Positions 33,179 to 34,495 of a stretch of DNA of 34,495 nt are shown piece after piece (the stretch's first letter is position 1; every line of letters starts with the position of its first letter). Both the position numbers and the translations under genes were made by a program. Source of the DNA: Saprospiraceae bacterium (GTDB taxonomy: Bacteria > Bacteroidota > Bacteroidia > Chitinophagales > Saprospiraceae); the NCBI GenBank assembly GCA_027031145.1, contig JALVEG010000216.1, forward strand, positions 1 to 34,495. Reading direction: 5' to 3'. The notes beneath the pieces were generated by a model. It saw only the letters and a program-made list of their open reading frames with translations. It ran no database searches and was not told the origin of the DNA.

Positions 33179-34495
33179 TCAAAACTCCTTTATTTTTTCA
33201 ATAGAATCTATTCTATCTTTTAATGCCTCAACTTCTGTTTTCAGATTGTTCATTTCCAATAAATGTGATTTCAATTCTAAATTTTCATTTTCCAATTTCA
33301 ATATTTTATTATAAAGCGTTCTTATAGCTTCAATATACATTGCATCGTATGTACCATAAGCTGTTTGCAGGTAGCCCATATTATCTTCAATTACTAAAGA
33401 AGGAAAAACCTTTTGAATATCTTGAGCTATCAATCCATATTGTACTCCCGTAGGTCTGTCATATCCCGTTTTATTATCGTTCCATTCAAAATTGACTCCT
33501 TTTAATAAAAGTAATTTTTGAATGATTTCTTCACCATTGAGTTGTTTTATATTTTTTTTCAATTTTGCATCTGAATTTGAGTACCATTCTCCTGCTGTAG
33601 TTTTTGATGCATTTCCATCTACTTCAAACCTATTTGTAGTAGGTATTCGACCCACACCAAAAAGACCTGTATTTTTGACTATTAATATATCACCTGTTCC
33701 ATTTTCAAATAATCTGGCATAATCGCTATCTGCGTACCAAACCCAGTCATCTAATGCACTTGTACTGCCTCTTTCCCTGAATTTGAATCCGCTATTTGCA
33801 CCCGTAGATAATATTTCAGTACCATCAACATGCAATTTTGATTGAATATCAGTAGTACCTATTCCGACTTTCCCGTTATATTCAATTATCATTCTTGCAT
33901 CGGCTGCCGTAGCATTACCGGAAGAATTAATTCCATTATTGATAAAAAGTAAATTTCCCCGACCATACGAAGCTTTGTCTTGATAGAATATTCCTCCTTT
34001 AAAGGTATTTGCGGCTGTACCATTTCTAAATCGAATGCCACATAAAACATCTGTTAATGAATTTGCATTTTGGATATCCATAAATATTCCATCCGTACCA
34101 TCTATAGTATGATCTGTTCCGTAAATACTAAGTTGATGATCAGGAGTATGATTACCTATTCCAACTTTTCCGTTTTTCATAACTCTCAATGCGTCACTTC
34201 TATTAGCATCATTTGTCCCATTTCCTATTACAAACAAACGATCATCATTATCCCAATAATGAGCATCATCAGGAGTGTAAGAGGTATTGTAATTACCAAT
34301 GACAAATTCCATTGCAGAAGCTGCTTGCGTAAAATTTCCAAATACGGCGGATTTATCTCCGGAAGCAATAGTTAAATAACCTGAAGATAATGATGCAGAT
34401 CCTCTTGCTTCAGTACTATTGCCTAATGCTAAGGATGATGTCCCGGATGCTTTAGTACCAGATCCAATTGAAATAGAGGCTGTCCCTGTGCTTTC
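33179..34495 (-). CDS. Tail-fibre-type surface protein with YadA-like head repeats and endosialidase chaperone domain, 5' end outside the window
   Basis: The frame is open through the right edge: codons continue upstream of the internal ATG at 34312 to 34495, so 438 C-terminal residues are visible and the true start is missing. The first ~65 residues are 14-residue YadA/Hep_Hag-type units (ASISIGSGTKASGT, SSLALGNSTEARGS, ASLSSGYLTIASGD). Beta-rich repeats with VGIGNHTPDHQLSI and VGIGTTDIQSKLHV follow. SDAKLKKNIKQL (about 305) begins a peptidase S74/intramolecular chaperone domain with the expected Ser and Lys, running through GLIAQDIQKVFP. A coiled coil (NKILKLENENLELKSHLLEM) ends the protein. 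Such domains drive trimerisation and may be cut off autocatalytically. The protein is probably a trimeric fibre at the cell surface; a phage origin is possible but no phage genes are visible. Confidence 0.88.
   Translation of the reverse strand, partial: ESTGTASISIGSGTKASGTSSLALGNSTEARGSASLSSGYLTIASGDKSAVFGNFTQAASAMEFVIGNYNTSYTPDDAHYWDNDDRLFVIGNGTNDANRSDALRVMKNGKVGIGNHTPDHQLSIYGTDHTIDGTDGIFMDIQNANSLTDVLCGIRFRNGTAANTFKGGIFYQDKASYGRGNLLFINNGINSSGNATAADARMIIEYNGKVGIGTTDIQSKLHVDGTEILSTGANSGFKFRERGSTSALDDWVWYADSDYARLFENGTGDILIVKNTGLFGVGRIPTTNRFEVDGNASKTTAGEWYSNSDAKLKKNIKQLNGEEIIQKLLLLKGVNFEWNDNKTGYDRPTGVQYGLIAQDIQKVFPSLVIEDNMGYLQTAYGTYDAMYIEAIRTLYNKILKLENENLELKSHLLEMNNLKTEVEALKDRIDSIEKIKEF

Overview
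The window looks like chromosome from an AT-rich, free-living member of the Bacteroidota, probably near the Saprospiria. I infer this from type IX secretion (T9SS) C-terminal sorting domains on two giant surface proteins, an ECF sigma/FecR/TonB-receptor cassette with a DUF4249 lipoprotein, DUF4294, and TAnnTTTG-type -7 promoter boxes. Giant exported proteins with HYR-like and dockerin-like modules are also common in that group. No database search was possible, so the taxonomy is an inference.

Layout. 34-729 (-) is a six-helix membrane protein. 772-6531 (-) is a 1919-residue secreted beta-propeller/PKD/Ig protein with a T9SS signal. 6998-12582 (+) is a cell-surface signalling and uptake cassette: ECF sigma factor, FecR anti-sigma factor, TonB-dependent receptor with STN domain, and DUF4249 lipoprotein. 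Each gap in this cassette holds a different inverted-repeat element. 12583-13223 is non-coding and contains a 215-bp tandem duplication. 13224-14042 encodes an unrecognised lipoprotein followed by a clear terminator. 14235-16007 is aspS, whose stop codon lies in the first unit of a short tandem array. That array is followed by a second array in the opposite orientation. 16290-16766 (DUF4442) and 16848-17351 (a LEA-like protein of three 40-residue repeats) follow. 17921-29113 encodes a 3730-residue T9SS protein that is a paralogue of the first giant over its first ~780 residues. A terminator then separates it from a minus-strand pair (diphosphomevalonate decarboxylase, DUF4294 protein). A plus-strand operon (panD, flippase-like membrane protein, heptose-1-phosphate adenylyltransferase) follows. 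The 3' part of a YadA-head/endosialidase-chaperone surface protein runs off the right edge.

How they fit together. The theme is the cell envelope: two large T9SS cargo proteins, a transcriptionally self-regulating TonB receptor system, lipoproteins, a heptose-nucleotide enzyme and a trimeric-fibre-type protein. Housekeeping genes (aspS, panD, mvaD, hldE-type) lie among them.

The most unusual material is non-coding. There are five copies of a YTACTCAGGTATAAT-like partial palindrome in separate gaps, two of them inverted around a 16-bp perfect stem. There is a ~120-nt hairpin between the sigma and anti-sigma genes, a duplicated element with four-by-four CCTTWGCG-type units, and the opposed GATTGAAT/CAATCT arrays. 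Within the giant protein, two duplicated lamin-tail-like modules appear to be inserted inside Ig-like repeats. I found no rRNA, tRNA, CRISPR array or transposase gene. I see several candidates for undescribed elements, but nothing I can claim as a complete new system.
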